Assembly: GCF_901538265.1 (NCBI RefSeq)
Contig: NZ_LR593886.1
Location: 4,175,738-4,239,737 of the forward strand
DNA: 64,000 bases
Reading direction: 5' to 3'
From: Gemmata massiliana
Lineage (GTDB): Bacteria > Planctomycetota > Planctomycetia > Gemmatales > Gemmataceae
Shown here: positions 49,601 to 56,456 of the stretch, piece after piece
Layout: every line of letters starts with the position of its first letter
Position numbering within the stretch: the stretch's first letter is position 1
Made by a program: the position numbers and the translations under genes
The notes under the pieces: model-generated
Seen by the model: only the letters and a program-made list of their open reading frames with translations
Databases searched by the model: none
Told to the model about the DNA's origin: nothing

Positions 49601-51832
49601 ACGTACAACTACGCCTCCGGGATCAGCAGCGCGATCAGCCGGCTGTCCTCGCTGAGCGACCCGGGCGGGGCCGTGGAGAGCTACGACTACCTGGGCCTCG
49701 ATACTGTGGTCCGGCGAGCGCACTCGGGTCCGAGCCTGGACCTGAGTTACGTGAAGCGCACGGGCGAGAGCAACGGGGACGCGGGTGACCAGTACACGGG
49801 CCTGGACCGGTTCGGGCGCGTGGTCGACCAGCGCTGGCTCAATCCGACGACGGGGACCGCGACGGACCGGTTCCAGTACGGGTACGACACGGCCGGGAAC
49901 CGCACGTACCGGGACAACCTGGTGAACACCGCGTTCGGCGAGGCGTACACCTACGACGCACTGAACCAGTTGACCGGGTACGATCGCGGCACGCTCAACG
50001 GGACCAAGACCGGGATCACGGGAACGGTGGCCCGGAGCCAGGACTGGGACTACGACGCGGTGGGCAACTGGGACAGCGTGACCACCAACGGCACGGCCCA
50101 GACGCGCACGGCCAACAAGCAGAACGAGATCACGGGCATCAGCGGCGGGGCGATCACGCCCACGTATGATAACAACGGTAACATGACCAGGGACGAGACC
50201 GGCAAGCTGTTCGTGTATGATGCCTGGAACCGGCTCGTCGCCGTGAAGAACTCGGGCGGCACCACGCTTAAGACCTATAGCTATGACGGGCTGAATCGGC
50301 GCGTGAGCGAAACTGCGAGCGGTACCACGACGGACCTGTTTTACTCCAACCAGTGGCAGGTGCTCGAGGAGAAGGTCGGGAGTAACACGACCAATCGGTA
50401 CGTGTGGAGCGCCGTGTACGTCGACGCGATGGTTCTCCGCGACCGCGACACGAACGCCGACGGGACGCCCGACGAGCGGCTCTGGGTGCAGCAGGACGCC
50501 AACTGGAACGTGACCGCGCTCGTGAACAGCAGCGGGACGGTGGTCGAGCGGTACACGTACGACCCGTTCGGAGTGCGGACGGTGTATGACGCCAACTGGG
50601 CCGTGCGGGCTGGCGGGAGCACCTACGGCTTCGTCCAAGGCTTCCAGGGCATGACGTTCGACGCCACCGCCGGCCTGAGCCACCAGCGGATGCGGTGGTA
50701 CAGCCCGACTCTCGGTCGGTGGGTGAGCCTCGACCCAATTCGGTTCTCGGCGGGCGATGTGAATTTTTATCGAACCATTGGTAACCAACCCACGAATACG
50801 ACAGACCCGAGCGGCCTCGTGTGGCCCGCCTCTGCCATCGTGGGTGGGTTAGTTGGGGGGATCGTCGGTGGCGGGGGACAACTCGTGTCGAATCTCATCG
50901 AGGGCCGACCAACGTGGCAGGGGGTGGGCGGCGCCGCCGCTGGTGGGGCTGTAACGGGAGCAATCGTTGGTACTGTCGGTCCAGCTGGCTTCGCCGCAAC
51001 AGCCGGGACAGGCGCTGCCGCTGGTGGTGTGGGATCTGCAACCGGAAGCACAATCAATCAGTACTACCAGACAGGAACAGTTAATGGTGGACAGGTTCTA
51101 CAATCTACAGTCACCGGTGCTTTAGCGGGAGGCGTCGGTGGAGGGGTTGGTAGCACGGTCGCTGGACGACTCGGTGTCAATGTCCTATCTCCGATTCAAG
51201 GTCGGATCGGGGCGGGGGCCATCGCAGGCGGTGCAGGAGGATTTTCGGGCGGCGCTACTGCCGGCGCTCTCGGTGCATACATCAATGACCAAGATCCCGT
51301 TACGGGTGCGTTCTCCGGTGGTTTGACTGGTGCTTTCAGTGGCGCGACTGGCGGGAGCCTTTCTGCTGCTTTCCCGGTTACAACATTCATGAATTCGCAG
51401 CAATATGCCGTTCACAATTCTCTTATGACGACCTACCAATACAATCTATTGGCTGCCAATCCCATTGGTGGCGCGGTTTCAGCACACGCTGGTCCTCAAG
51501 GTCAGCTCGTGCTCGCTACCAGCCAGAATGCTGGGCCAAGGCCAGGCCATCACCCGGTTATTGCCGCGCGTTGGCCTATTAACGCTGCGAATCTTCCACC
51601 TCATCACCCGCGGATGACTTGTGGCGAACCGGCTGCTTTGTCATTGTACCACGACTCTTGGCCCACATCGGGTTCCACGATCGGAACAATCAACATGACT
51701 ACCGGGCAGATCTTGCCTCCTTGCCCTTCCTGTGCTCCAAACTTGCCTATCTTTGGCGTTTCTCATGCATATGGGTTCCCTCCGTATATTACACCTGTTA
51801 TTAACCCAAATGAAGTGTATAATATCGATTAA
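43643..51832 (+). CDS. giant RHS-repeat protein with deaminase-like C-terminal toxin tip
   Basis: 2,729 residues. The N-terminus has a long basic leader ending GVEAMEERLVPDG, typical of exported planctomycete proteins. Residues about 75-390 carry five or more FG-GAP/VCBS-like units (GDVDGDGRQDVITATETTGG). A beta module follows (about 400-540), then RHS/YD repeats to about 2350 (YRYLDFGSPRPLATRGAFQS; TRYEYDNTGQLKRVQTPQGT). The RHS core ends at about 2385 (MRWYSPTLGRWVSLDPIRFS then DPSGL). A Gly/Ala-rich hydrophobic segment leads to the tip (about 2590-2729), which has C2660-x-E2662 and PPC2694-x-x-C2697, the zinc and catalytic pattern of cytidine-deaminase-fold toxins. It is probably a contact-dependent or secreted polymorphic toxin. 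GC falls in the tip. Confidence 0.92.
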   Translation: MGSDSSGIPRTPLNRSLTARIPSAFTRLPRLLALRDRLAGLFRVHRAELHAVKLGVEAMEERLVPDGRPLPYPVIFTGSGAGDVAVVKAFDADTGSQRWAKDVYEPSFTGGVRVAAGDITGDGIPDAIIAPGAGHGPRIKVLDGMTGEQIGGELGSFLAYSSSVDGGVFVASGDVDGDGRQDVITATETTGGPRVKVFSGIDGSVLANFLVSGAAFDDGITVAAADFTGDSKSEVVVGGGSNGRVKVYDPLVGDVIAGPLGSFRAFGAGYTGSVFVGSDGLAGDVDGDGVSDLAVGTGAGTTARVKVFSGATGGVLYDFQPFGPSFTGGARVALAFADNDDRADLVVGAGPGGAAQVKVFSGATGLQLDAPLGQYAPFGSSESGVFVAASNDPPTGQVIFSATSDDYHGARVDVTVTLMGDGTYRWDYQVTNNGFWGSSPIAYFSVTFSGTVSVSGIANDRVWLDPANGSNSSVGWSMIPGAPNPIPTGGGTGRFSFTTSPRTIVPALINLDSSTGFTFAGPGAPLPALIPSSLAVVNLPCFNGQINPIAAPPVPNPPPTTSEPIRYVDGVNLVVAPGLSSTGFGAGWGTTLSWSNDLSYSVGTSAGNGWVAGGQSRLYRTGASLYLVTDATTAYFFDGQGTPDADGNYATYAPRFFDNTTVAYDGTNDLFVITAGDGTVYRYLDFGSPRPLATRGAFQSRTDPGGLVTQVTSRDTDGRPLEVQSAQTVGGVTTTESYLYAYLGTGDANAGKMSSVTLRRRVGAGGWATVQQVGYVYYATGGANGNWGDLKRLTVSDAAGAVLDQRYYRYYTADTFSGATQIGYRGGLKYELGPDAYARLKAASGGTDAAVEAAADTTVATYADRYFEYDAQHRASKETVSGAGCTSCSAGQGTYTYTYTPSSNAAGHNSWAMKTVETRPDGSTNTVYTNAYGGVMLTAFADAATGLVSITYYQYDSKGRVVLVANPSAVTGYSDTYSDLVRFVSGNAQYLSDSSGLVTNYTYGASTTATTLVPGDAVWYLKAIAIRQGEASAAVPQESLAYIMNTVGGINFFHLASDTVYRNDNGTGGQTTNYTYTFLSGTNQVASVTATLPTVTTAQNGSNSATAATIVSDTFGRPVWTKDAAGFITYAEYDAATGAVVKSITDVNTSLTGTFANLPSGWSTPSGAGLHLTTIYEVDSLGRTTKATYPNGRVDYTIYNDAAHEVRYYAGWDTATNRPTGPTTVVRVNRANGYTETLTMSAAPAVSSGRPTGAEAVSQVQSLSRSYTNEASQVTHTDAYFNLSGLTYSTSVALGTEGVNFYRTRYEYDNTGQLKRVQTPQGTITRYVRNGFGEIVSEWVGTDDAPTSGYWSPANTAGTNLVKVREYQYDNGAVGDGNLTKMTEYPGGAGAARVTQTWFDWRNRAVAVKSGVEASEATSVNRPLVYYTYDNLDQVTMTRMYDADGVTPTVIAGVPQPLSSSLLRAQGTAEYDELGRAFRTRTYSVNPTTGAVSTNSLVTDTWYDARGLLIKASAPNGLVRKWAYDGAGRTTTAYVGDWGSDTGYADADDVVGDTVLTQTEYAYDASGNVLQTTTRERFHDATGTGALGTPATGVAARVSYMGYYYDKADRTIVAVNVGTNGGTAWTRPGSAPSGSATVLVSATRYATDAVQTVALAGATGGTFTLSFGGSTTGAIAYNASAATVQTALAGLASIGAGNVQVSAAAGGGWEVRFTGAKAGAYQSALTSNGSGLTGGGPATVLVSTVNAGGDAGRSAEGTDSVGRVTRIYTDALGRTTRTIANFVDGVVSDTDDKTTGYAYNGAGMTSLTAYLTGGGVQTTEYVYGVSSATGSAIESNEIVRLTQWADPSSGAASAIEQETVTVNALGQAVTTTDRNGNVHVLTYDVLGRVVSDSVTASGTNVGMIETSYDTRGNVSLVTSRDATNAIVNQVAREYNGLGQLTAEWQSHSGAVTGSTPKVQYAYNFNGNGTTNQSRLTSITYPSGYVLTYNYASGISSAISRLSSLSDPGGAVESYDYLGLDTVVRRAHSGPSLDLSYVKRTGESNGDAGDQYTGLDRFGRVVDQRWLNPTTGTATDRFQYGYDTAGNRTYRDNLVNTAFGEAYTYDALNQLTGYDRGTLNGTKTGITGTVARSQDWDYDAVGNWDSVTTNGTAQTRTANKQNEITGISGGAITPTYDNNGNMTRDETGKLFVYDAWNRLVAVKNSGGTTLKTYSYDGLNRRVSETASGTTTDLFYSNQWQVLEEKVGSNTTNRYVWSAVYVDAMVLRDRDTNADGTPDERLWVQQDANWNVTALVNSSGTVVERYTYDPFGVRTVYDANWAVRAGGSTYGFVQGFQGMTFDATAGLSHQRMRWYSPTLGRWVSLDPIRFSAGDVNFYRTIGNQPTNTTDPSGLVWPASAIVGGLVGGIVGGGGQLVSNLIEGRPTWQGVGGAAAGGAVTGAIVGTVGPAGFAATAGTGAAAGGVGSATGSTINQYYQTGTVNGGQVLQSTVTGALAGGVGGGVGSTVAGRLGVNVLSPIQGRIGAGAIAGGAGGFSGGATAGALGAYINDQDPVTGAFSGGLTGAFSGATGGSLSAAFPVTTFMNSQQYAVHNSLMTTYQYNLLAANPIGGAVSAHAGPQGQLVLATSQNAGPRPGHHPVIAARWPINAANLPPHHPRMTCGEPAALSLYHDSWPTSGSTIGTINMTTGQILPPCPSCAPNLPIFGVSHAYGFPPYITPVINPNEVYNID

Positions 51833-51837
51833 AGTCT

Positions 51838-52122
51838 CTGACACAACCTCCCTGAAGCCTCGCTTTTCAAGGTCTTCTTGAGGTTGTGTCAGCACCTCTT
51901 AGCACTACTCCGTTAGAAGGGCGCAACTGCTTATAGGGCCGAGTGTTGTAAAACCACCACCGGGTAGTCGCAAACGAATCTACTGCGAGCCAATCTCTTG
52001 ATATTCAGCAGTTCGACGCGACTCGTCTGCAGATCGGGCTTGCTTCTAACGGAGTAGTGTTAGAGGCCCTGACATAACCTCCGATTCAGGCCGTTTTCAA
52101 GGTGTTTTCGAGGTTTTGTCAG
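51838..52122. mobile_element. MITE-like palindromic element between toxin and immunity candidate
   Basis: About 285 bases with imperfect terminal inverted repeats of about 80 bases. Each end is itself a hairpin: CTGACACAACCTC at 51838-51850 pairs with 51880-51892, and 52069-52081 with 52110-52122 (one mismatch). Internal to these, a perfect 17-bp inverted repeat joins 51903-51919 to 52043-52059. No coding sequence is inside. Small non-autonomous transposons or REP/BIME-like elements have this form. Confidence 0.7.
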
Positions 52123-52147
52123 GGCTTCTTAGATAAACGAGGAGCCT

Positions 52148-52693
52148 GTGTCTACAATGTATCCTGCAGATCATGATGTGGCGGCCGCTCGTGTATCACG
52201 AGTTATTGACATCATTTCCAATCAGCCGAGTATCACTAACGAGCAAGTCGCGATCCAGTTGATAATCGAAGGCATCAATCGCGTGGATGCGGTGTTGCTC
52301 GTCCTACTCGTTCCGAGCGGGCTCTCGTACCCTATACTCAGACAATGGGGAGTCACTCATTTTCCTGATAACTACCAAGTACTTTCTGAATCGGGCCGAA
52401 TGTTGAGTATGCCATTGGCAGCGGAGCGTTATTTCACTGTTGCATTAAATTGGGCAGAAGAGATTCTTAAACTTGACCCAAGCCAGCGTCCAGTAAGCCA
52501 ACAAGCTTTCGAGGCTGTTACAAACCGTAGTGCGGAAATCGGTTGTGCTATCCAATTGCTTGAAAAGGGTGGTCCCAACGCTCTTCAAGGAGCGACCTTC
52601 GGACCGATGACGGTGTCTGGCGTTACTGCAGAAGAAATTCTTGCCCACCGGCGAGATAACACCTTGCGGCGAGCGTGGTGGCAATTTTGGTGA
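52148..52693 (+). CDS. candidate immunity protein for the RHS toxin, unknown family
   Basis: 181 residues from GTG 52148 (GAGGAG at 52139-52144 is rather close); ATG 52157 is an alternative. The protein is soluble and mostly helical: AAARVSRVIDIISNQPSITN, VLLVLLVPSGLSYPILRQWG, YFTVALNWAEEILKLDPSQR and QAFEAVTNRSAEIGCAIQLL. It has no export signal. Its position directly downstream of a polymorphic toxin tip, on the same strand and equally AT-rich, is where immunity genes normally sit. The function is inferred from context alone. Confidence 0.6.
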   Translation: MSTMYPADHDVAAARVSRVIDIISNQPSITNEQVAIQLIIEGINRVDAVLLVLLVPSGLSYPILRQWGVTHFPDNYQVLSESGRMLSMPLAAERYFTVALNWAEEILKLDPSQRPVSQQAFEAVTNRSAEIGCAIQLLEKGGPNALQGATFGPMTVSGVTAEEILAHRRDNTLRRAWWQFW

Positions 52694-52706
52694 CGAAAAA
52701 ACGGTT

Positions 52707-52830
52707 TCATAGCCGTCTGATCGCGATGGTCGCGCAGGCGAGGTCAACGAACCCCTGATGGATGAAGCCGTACCACGCGTAGCGGACTACGACCCGACGG
52801 TAGTTGGTAAGCGCACGGCGCCCCGACGCC
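52707..52830 (-). pseudogene. C-terminal remnant of an IS5-like DDE transposase
   Basis: The last 40 or so codons read RRALTNYRRVVVRYAWYGFI then HQGFVDLACATIAIRRL-stop, which matches the C-terminus of IS5-group transposases (N-Y-R-R-L-V-V-R-Y ... F-x-x-L-A-C-A-x-I). The DDE catalytic part is absent and the frame upstream is unrelated. A remnant of an insertion sequence next to the toxin locus. Confidence 0.65.
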
Positions 52831-52887
52831 TGGGCACAGGCCCAACGCGCCACGTCGTAGCCCCCGCTCACTTCCGACGACAACCGG

Positions 52888-53352
52888 TCACTTCGCGTGC
52901 GAAAAGCCACCGCCTCCGGCAAGACTGTATTTCGCCGTGCGCTTACGCTCCCGGTGCAGCCGGTTGGCGTCCACGGCCTTGGTCAACTTCACCGCCAGGT
53001 CCATCGCGGTGGTGAAGTACACGCGGTGCCCCAACTCGGCCGTTCGCACCCCCAGCCCGATCGCCAGGTGCGTCTTGCCGACGCCCGGCGGATTGAGCAG
53101 GATCACGTTGCGCCCCTCGGAGAGGAACCGTCCGGTGGCCAGCTCGTCGATGACGCGCCGGTCGAGTCCGGGCTGGGCCGCGAACTCGAACTGGTCGATC
53201 CGCTTGACGGCGGGGAACTTGGCGAACTGCATGTTCAACTCGACGCGCTTGCGGTGTCGCTCGGTCAGCTCGCCGTCGAGCGGGTACCCCAGGAAGTGGG
53301 TGTCTGGCCATCCCTCCGCCGCGGGACGCTGGTACGCCCAATCATAGAGCAT
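52888..53352 (-). pseudogene. IS21-type IstB helper ATPase fragment
   Basis: 155 codons. RKRVELNMQFAKFPAVKRID, then QPGLDRRVIDELATGRFLSE, Walker A LNPPGVGKTHLAIGLGVRTA, and RVYFTTAMDLAVKLTKA match IstB, the AAA+ helper of IS21 transposition. The chain then leaves the family at ANRLHRERK, so Walker B (L-I-I-D-E) and the rest are missing, and the N-terminal part is replaced by unrelated sequence. No istA gene is present. Not functional. Confidence 0.82.
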
Positions 53353-53737
53353 GTGGCGCGATCTCGCGATGTCTTAACCATCCCCTCCGCTCCTGCCACA
53401 ATCCCTTCCGGCCGCGTCGCTCGGGGGTATTGACAACGGGACCGTAGTTGGCAGAATTATTACCGAGTAGCACGGTCCCGCTAGCGGGACCACCGGAAGG
53501 CCGTCCGCCCGCCCTGTCGATTTCGACGGCGCGGCGGATGGCCTTTTTTGCGTTCACGGTCGCGAGACCGGACAGACGGGTGGGGGGCCGTTCCGAACTG
53601 GCCTTCCGTGCTACTCAAACTCGGGACCGGTAAGGCGGTCCCCCCACCCACCTCGCATCTTACACCAACCCGACCGACCGCACCACGACCGTCACGGTTC
53701 GCGGTGGCTTACAATCCCACCCATCGGGGGATCGCCC
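53353..53737. other. intergenic region with palindrome and terminator
   Basis: No gene seen in 385 bases. GGTCCCGCTAGCGGGACC at 53474-53491 is a perfect 18-bp palindrome. Immediately after it, 53497-53509 pairs with 53533-53545 (13 bp, one wobble) and is followed by six T. This is a plus-strand terminator standing alone, consistent with loss of the gene it once served. Confidence 0.5.
53497..53548 (+). terminator. rho-independent terminator without an upstream gene
   Basis: 13-bp stem (AAGGCCGTCCGCC) with one G-T wobble, a 23-base loop that can itself pair (GTCGATTTCGAC), and a T tract at 53544-53549. Confidence 0.75.
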
Positions 53738-54685
53738 GTGGCCAACGTTTGGTATTACACCCGAAACGGCGGCGCGCCGACCGGACCGGTCACCAGCCAG
53801 GAACTCGCCGAGTTGGCGCGCACCGACCGGCTCGGGCCGACCGACAGCGTGTGGAAGGAGGGCATGGCCGAGTGGCAGCCCGCGGCACGGGTCAAGGGCC
53901 TGTTCCCGGCGGTCACCCCAGGCACGCCACAGCCGCCTCTGGCCCCACTCTCGCCGGCGCCCGTGTTACCTGAGCCCGGCGGCTCGTTCGATTTCGCAGA
54001 GCCAACTCCGCCGGTGAGAGGTGGGGGCGGAGCGCCGGAACAGGCGCCCAATGCGGCGGACGAGTTTGAGCCGAGCTCTCCGTCGGGGCCGAAGTCGTCC
54101 CGGCGCGTACTGATCCTGGGCGGGGTGGCGGGTGGTACGCTGCTGCTCACGTGCGTGGCGTGCGGCGTGATCGGCGCGGTTGTGGGTCGCAACAACCCGA
54201 CCGATGCTGGGAAGAAGGGAACTGGCCTCGCAGACGTGGACATGCGGGCGGAGTTCAATCCCAAGAACTTGAACGACACACTCGCCTGGGTGCGGACGAT
54301 TCAGGGTCGGGTGAAGGGGCTCGACAACCCCCTGGTTCTGAAGGAGGCGGTCGCGCGGGAGTCGAAGGCGTTCGAGAGGGTGAACGGCACCCGGGTGGAA
54401 TGGCTGTTCCCCGTGACCGCGCTGTACGGCGGCGATACGCCGGTCGTGGAGTTCGACGGGCAGAAGATGCGGTTCGGCGACGGGATCGCGGTCCTGTTCA
54501 GCGGGGGGCGGGACGGGGGTTTCACCGGGCGCGTCTACCTCGGTGTGGGGGAGCACGTGCCGAGGGACCGGTACAAGGTTCTCAAGGCGGGTGCCCCCGC
54601 CGCGGTCAAGGGGACCGTTCGGCTCCGGTTCGCCGGGGATACGGCGCACGTGGACATCTTCGTCGATGGGGCGAACATGAACTGA
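53738..54685 (+). CDS. GYF-domain membrane protein, unknown
   Basis: 315 residues from GTG 53738, about eight bases after GGGGG. Residues 1-55 are a GYF_2-like domain: VWYYTRNGGAPTGPVTSQEL then WKEGMAEWQPA. A Pro/Gly-rich linker and one membrane helix follow (VLILGGVAGGTLLLTCVACG). The extracytoplasmic C-terminal part is a beta-rich domain of about 150 residues (ALYGGDTPVVEFDGQKMRFG; GFTGRVYLGVGEHVPRDRYK). GYF_2 domains in planctomycetes sit on the cytoplasmic side of such proteins and probably bind partner proteins. The same domain type ends the SPFH protein at 31845. Confidence 0.72.
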   Translation: MANVWYYTRNGGAPTGPVTSQELAELARTDRLGPTDSVWKEGMAEWQPAARVKGLFPAVTPGTPQPPLAPLSPAPVLPEPGGSFDFAEPTPPVRGGGGAPEQAPNAADEFEPSSPSGPKSSRRVLILGGVAGGTLLLTCVACGVIGAVVGRNNPTDAGKKGTGLADVDMRAEFNPKNLNDTLAWVRTIQGRVKGLDNPLVLKEAVARESKAFERVNGTRVEWLFPVTALYGGDTPVVEFDGQKMRFGDGIAVLFSGGRDGGFTGRVYLGVGEHVPRDRYKVLKAGAPAAVKGTVRLRFAGDTAHVDIFVDGANMN

Positions 54686-54950
54686 GCGGTGGCACCGCGC
54701 CAAGCGGCCGCGGTTCTCCGTGCACCGGGTTCGTTCGTGGAGCGCCTTCGAGCATCCGGGTTATGACCGGGGTAGGACGCCCGACTGAGTATTGGCGGCC
54801 GCAAACGGAGATATTGATCGCCCGGGCCGGGGGCCCCACCCGGGCACGAGATATCGCTCTTCCGCACGCGGAGCTTCGCGAATTTACACTTGCGGTCCAG
54901 CATGCCGCCGCAGGTCACCCTTCGCTGATCACGGTCAAAAGAGGCGGTGC

Positions 54951-55394
54951 CCGTGTCCCGCACCGTGACCGCCACGCCCGTGTCCCGCCGCTCCGCGGAC
55001 AGCCAGATGCGGCCGCCCCGCTCCGTGTACTTGGCCCAGGTGTTCAGCAAGTTGCTGAACACCTGGGCCAGGCGGGTCAGGTCGGCGTCGAGGAAGACCG
55101 GAGTATCGGGCAACGAGACGGTCAGCTCGTGCCCGGCGTCGTTGATCTGGGCCGGGCCGTCTCGACGGCGCTGCTGATCACGTCGGCCAGCAGCACACGA
55201 GAGCGGCGCAGCTCCATCTTGTTCTGGTTGATGCGGGACACGTCCAACAGGTCGTCCACCAGGCGGATCATGTGCGAGAGCTGCCGGCCCATCATCTCGC
55301 GGGCACGTTCCGCGTTCGCTGCGCTATTACCGGAGATCCGGCCGGTCTCCGCGAACCCGGCCACCCGCCGGACGGTAGCACGATCGCCCGCCAA
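54951..55394 (-). pseudogene. histidine kinase fragment, frameshifted and truncated at both ends
   Basis: One frame gives the second HisKA helix, MMGRQLSHMIRLVDDLLDVS and LRRSRVLLADVISSAVETAR. One base then appears to be missing near 55150, and the next frame continues INDAGHELTVSLPD, LDADLTRLAQVFSNLLN (N box region), then RIWLSAERRDTGVAVTVRDT. The H box is absent upstream and the chain ends just before the G1 box glycines. It matches the common LDDLLDVSRI-type kinases abundant in planctomycetes. It cannot be functional. Confidence 0.8.
55032..55070. repeat. 39-bp near-perfect palindrome inside the broken kinase
   Basis: Arms of 19 bp (55032-55050 and 55052-55070; GGCCCAGGTGTTCAGCAA and its complement) flank a single G. 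It lies over the N-box codons, which read SNLLNTWAKYT where the family has SNLLNNAAKYT, so the palindrome seems to have been created by a local sequence change. Confidence 0.85.
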
Positions 55395-55557
55395 ACTTGC
55401 CTAATCGTCCCGTTCCGAACATACCGCGACCGCTCAAGGCCCCTTACCCCGCCTGCCGATATTAACGAGTCCTCTACCCCGAACCCCTGGAGCTCGCTGG
55501 ATGACGCCGTTCGAGCGCCCCGACCGCTGCTGTCCGAAGTGTTAGAATAAGGGTTAC

Positions 55558-55695
55558 ATGTTCCGGGCGCGGAAGAACGTCGAGGTGCCGGAGGGGAAAT
55601 TCGTGGAAACCAAGTACCGTTGCAGGTCCTGCTCGCACGAGTGGTGGGAACGAATCCCGGCACCGCCAGATAAGAAGGCGGGCGACGCAGCGTGA
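55558..55695 (+). CDS. 45-residue cysteine-containing protein, unknown
   Basis: ATG 55558 to TGA 55695. The translation begins MFRARKNVEVPEGKFV and contains KYRCRSCSHEWWERIP, a half zinc-ribbon (C-x-x-C) with a Trp-rich strand, and ends DKKAGDAA. It lies 17 bases upstream of the AlkD-like gene, so co-expression is likely. The ribosome-binding site (AGGG) is weak. The protein is short, so confidence is modest. Confidence 0.5.
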   Translation: MFRARKNVEVPEGKFVETKYRCRSCSHEWWERIPAPPDKKAGDAA

Positions 55696-55712
55696 GATCC
55701 GCGAGGTGAACG

Positions 55713-56447
55713 ATGGCGAAGAAGGCAGCCGGCACCCCGACGAAAACGAAGGGTGCCAAGCCGACACAGACCGTGGACGGCGTGCTCGAACAGTTGAAAG
55801 CCCTGGGCAACGAGGCGACTCGGAAGCAGAACGCTAAGTGGGCCTATGGCGGCATTCAATCCGGTGCCACGCAGTTCGGCGTCAAGCACGGCGACATCCG
55901 GATGCTGGCGAAGACGATCGGCCCCGACCACGCGCTGGCCCTATCGCTGTGGGACACTCGGAACGTCGACGCTCAACTTCTGGCGTGCCTCCTGATGAAG
56001 CCCGAGATGCTGTCGGCAGCCGACGTCGATCGACTGGTGCGGTCCATCACCTTCGCTCATGTCGCGGACTGGCTGCACACCAACGCGATCAAGGAACACC
56101 CGGACAAGGAGGCGCTCCGCCAGCAGTGGATGACCGCGGACAACTGTTGGTCCGCCCGTGCCGGGTGGGGGATCACGTCCGGCCGGGTGGCGAAGAGTCC
56201 GGAGGGGTTAGACCTTCCCGCGCTGCTGGACCGCATCGAGGCCGAGATGGGGAGCGCTGCCCCTGCCGTGCAGTGGACGATGAACAGCACCCTGGCGGCC
56301 ATCGGCATCAACCACCCGAAACTCCGCAAGCGAGCCATCGCCATCGGGGAGAAGCTGGGGGTGTACCGCGACTACCCCTGCTCGAAGGGCTGCACTTCGC
56401 CGTTCGCCCCAATCTGGATCAACGAGATGGTGAAGCGACAGGGCTGA
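55713..56447 (+). CDS. DNA alkylation repair protein (AlkD-like HEAT-repeat)
   Basis: 244 residues from ATG 55713. After a Lys/Thr-rich leader, the HEAT-like repeats typical of the family appear: VLEQLKALGNEATRKQNAKW, GVKHGDIRMLAKTIGPDHAL, SLWDTRNVDAQLLACLLMKP, ITFAHVADWLHTNAIK and WTMNSTLAAIGINHPKLRKR. Family enzymes excise or bind alkylated bases. This version keeps the W-D-T-R-N-x-D-A-Q pattern and ends with a small Cys motif (YPCSKGCTSPFAPIWIN) seen in the DUF-type relatives. Convergent with the next gene. Confidence 0.85.
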   Translation: MAKKAAGTPTKTKGAKPTQTVDGVLEQLKALGNEATRKQNAKWAYGGIQSGATQFGVKHGDIRMLAKTIGPDHALALSLWDTRNVDAQLLACLLMKPEMLSAADVDRLVRSITFAHVADWLHTNAIKEHPDKEALRQQWMTADNCWSARAGWGITSGRVAKSPEGLDLPALLDRIEAEMGSAAPAVQWTMNSTLAAIGINHPKLRKRAIAIGEKLGVYRDYPCSKGCTSPFAPIWINEMVKRQG

Positions 56448-56456
56448 GCGGACTGG

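Noticed and set aside
47513..50788. 1,091-codon open frame on the minus strand
   Set aside because: Antisense to the RHS repeats; repetitive Val/Arg/Pro/His text with no recognisable motif.
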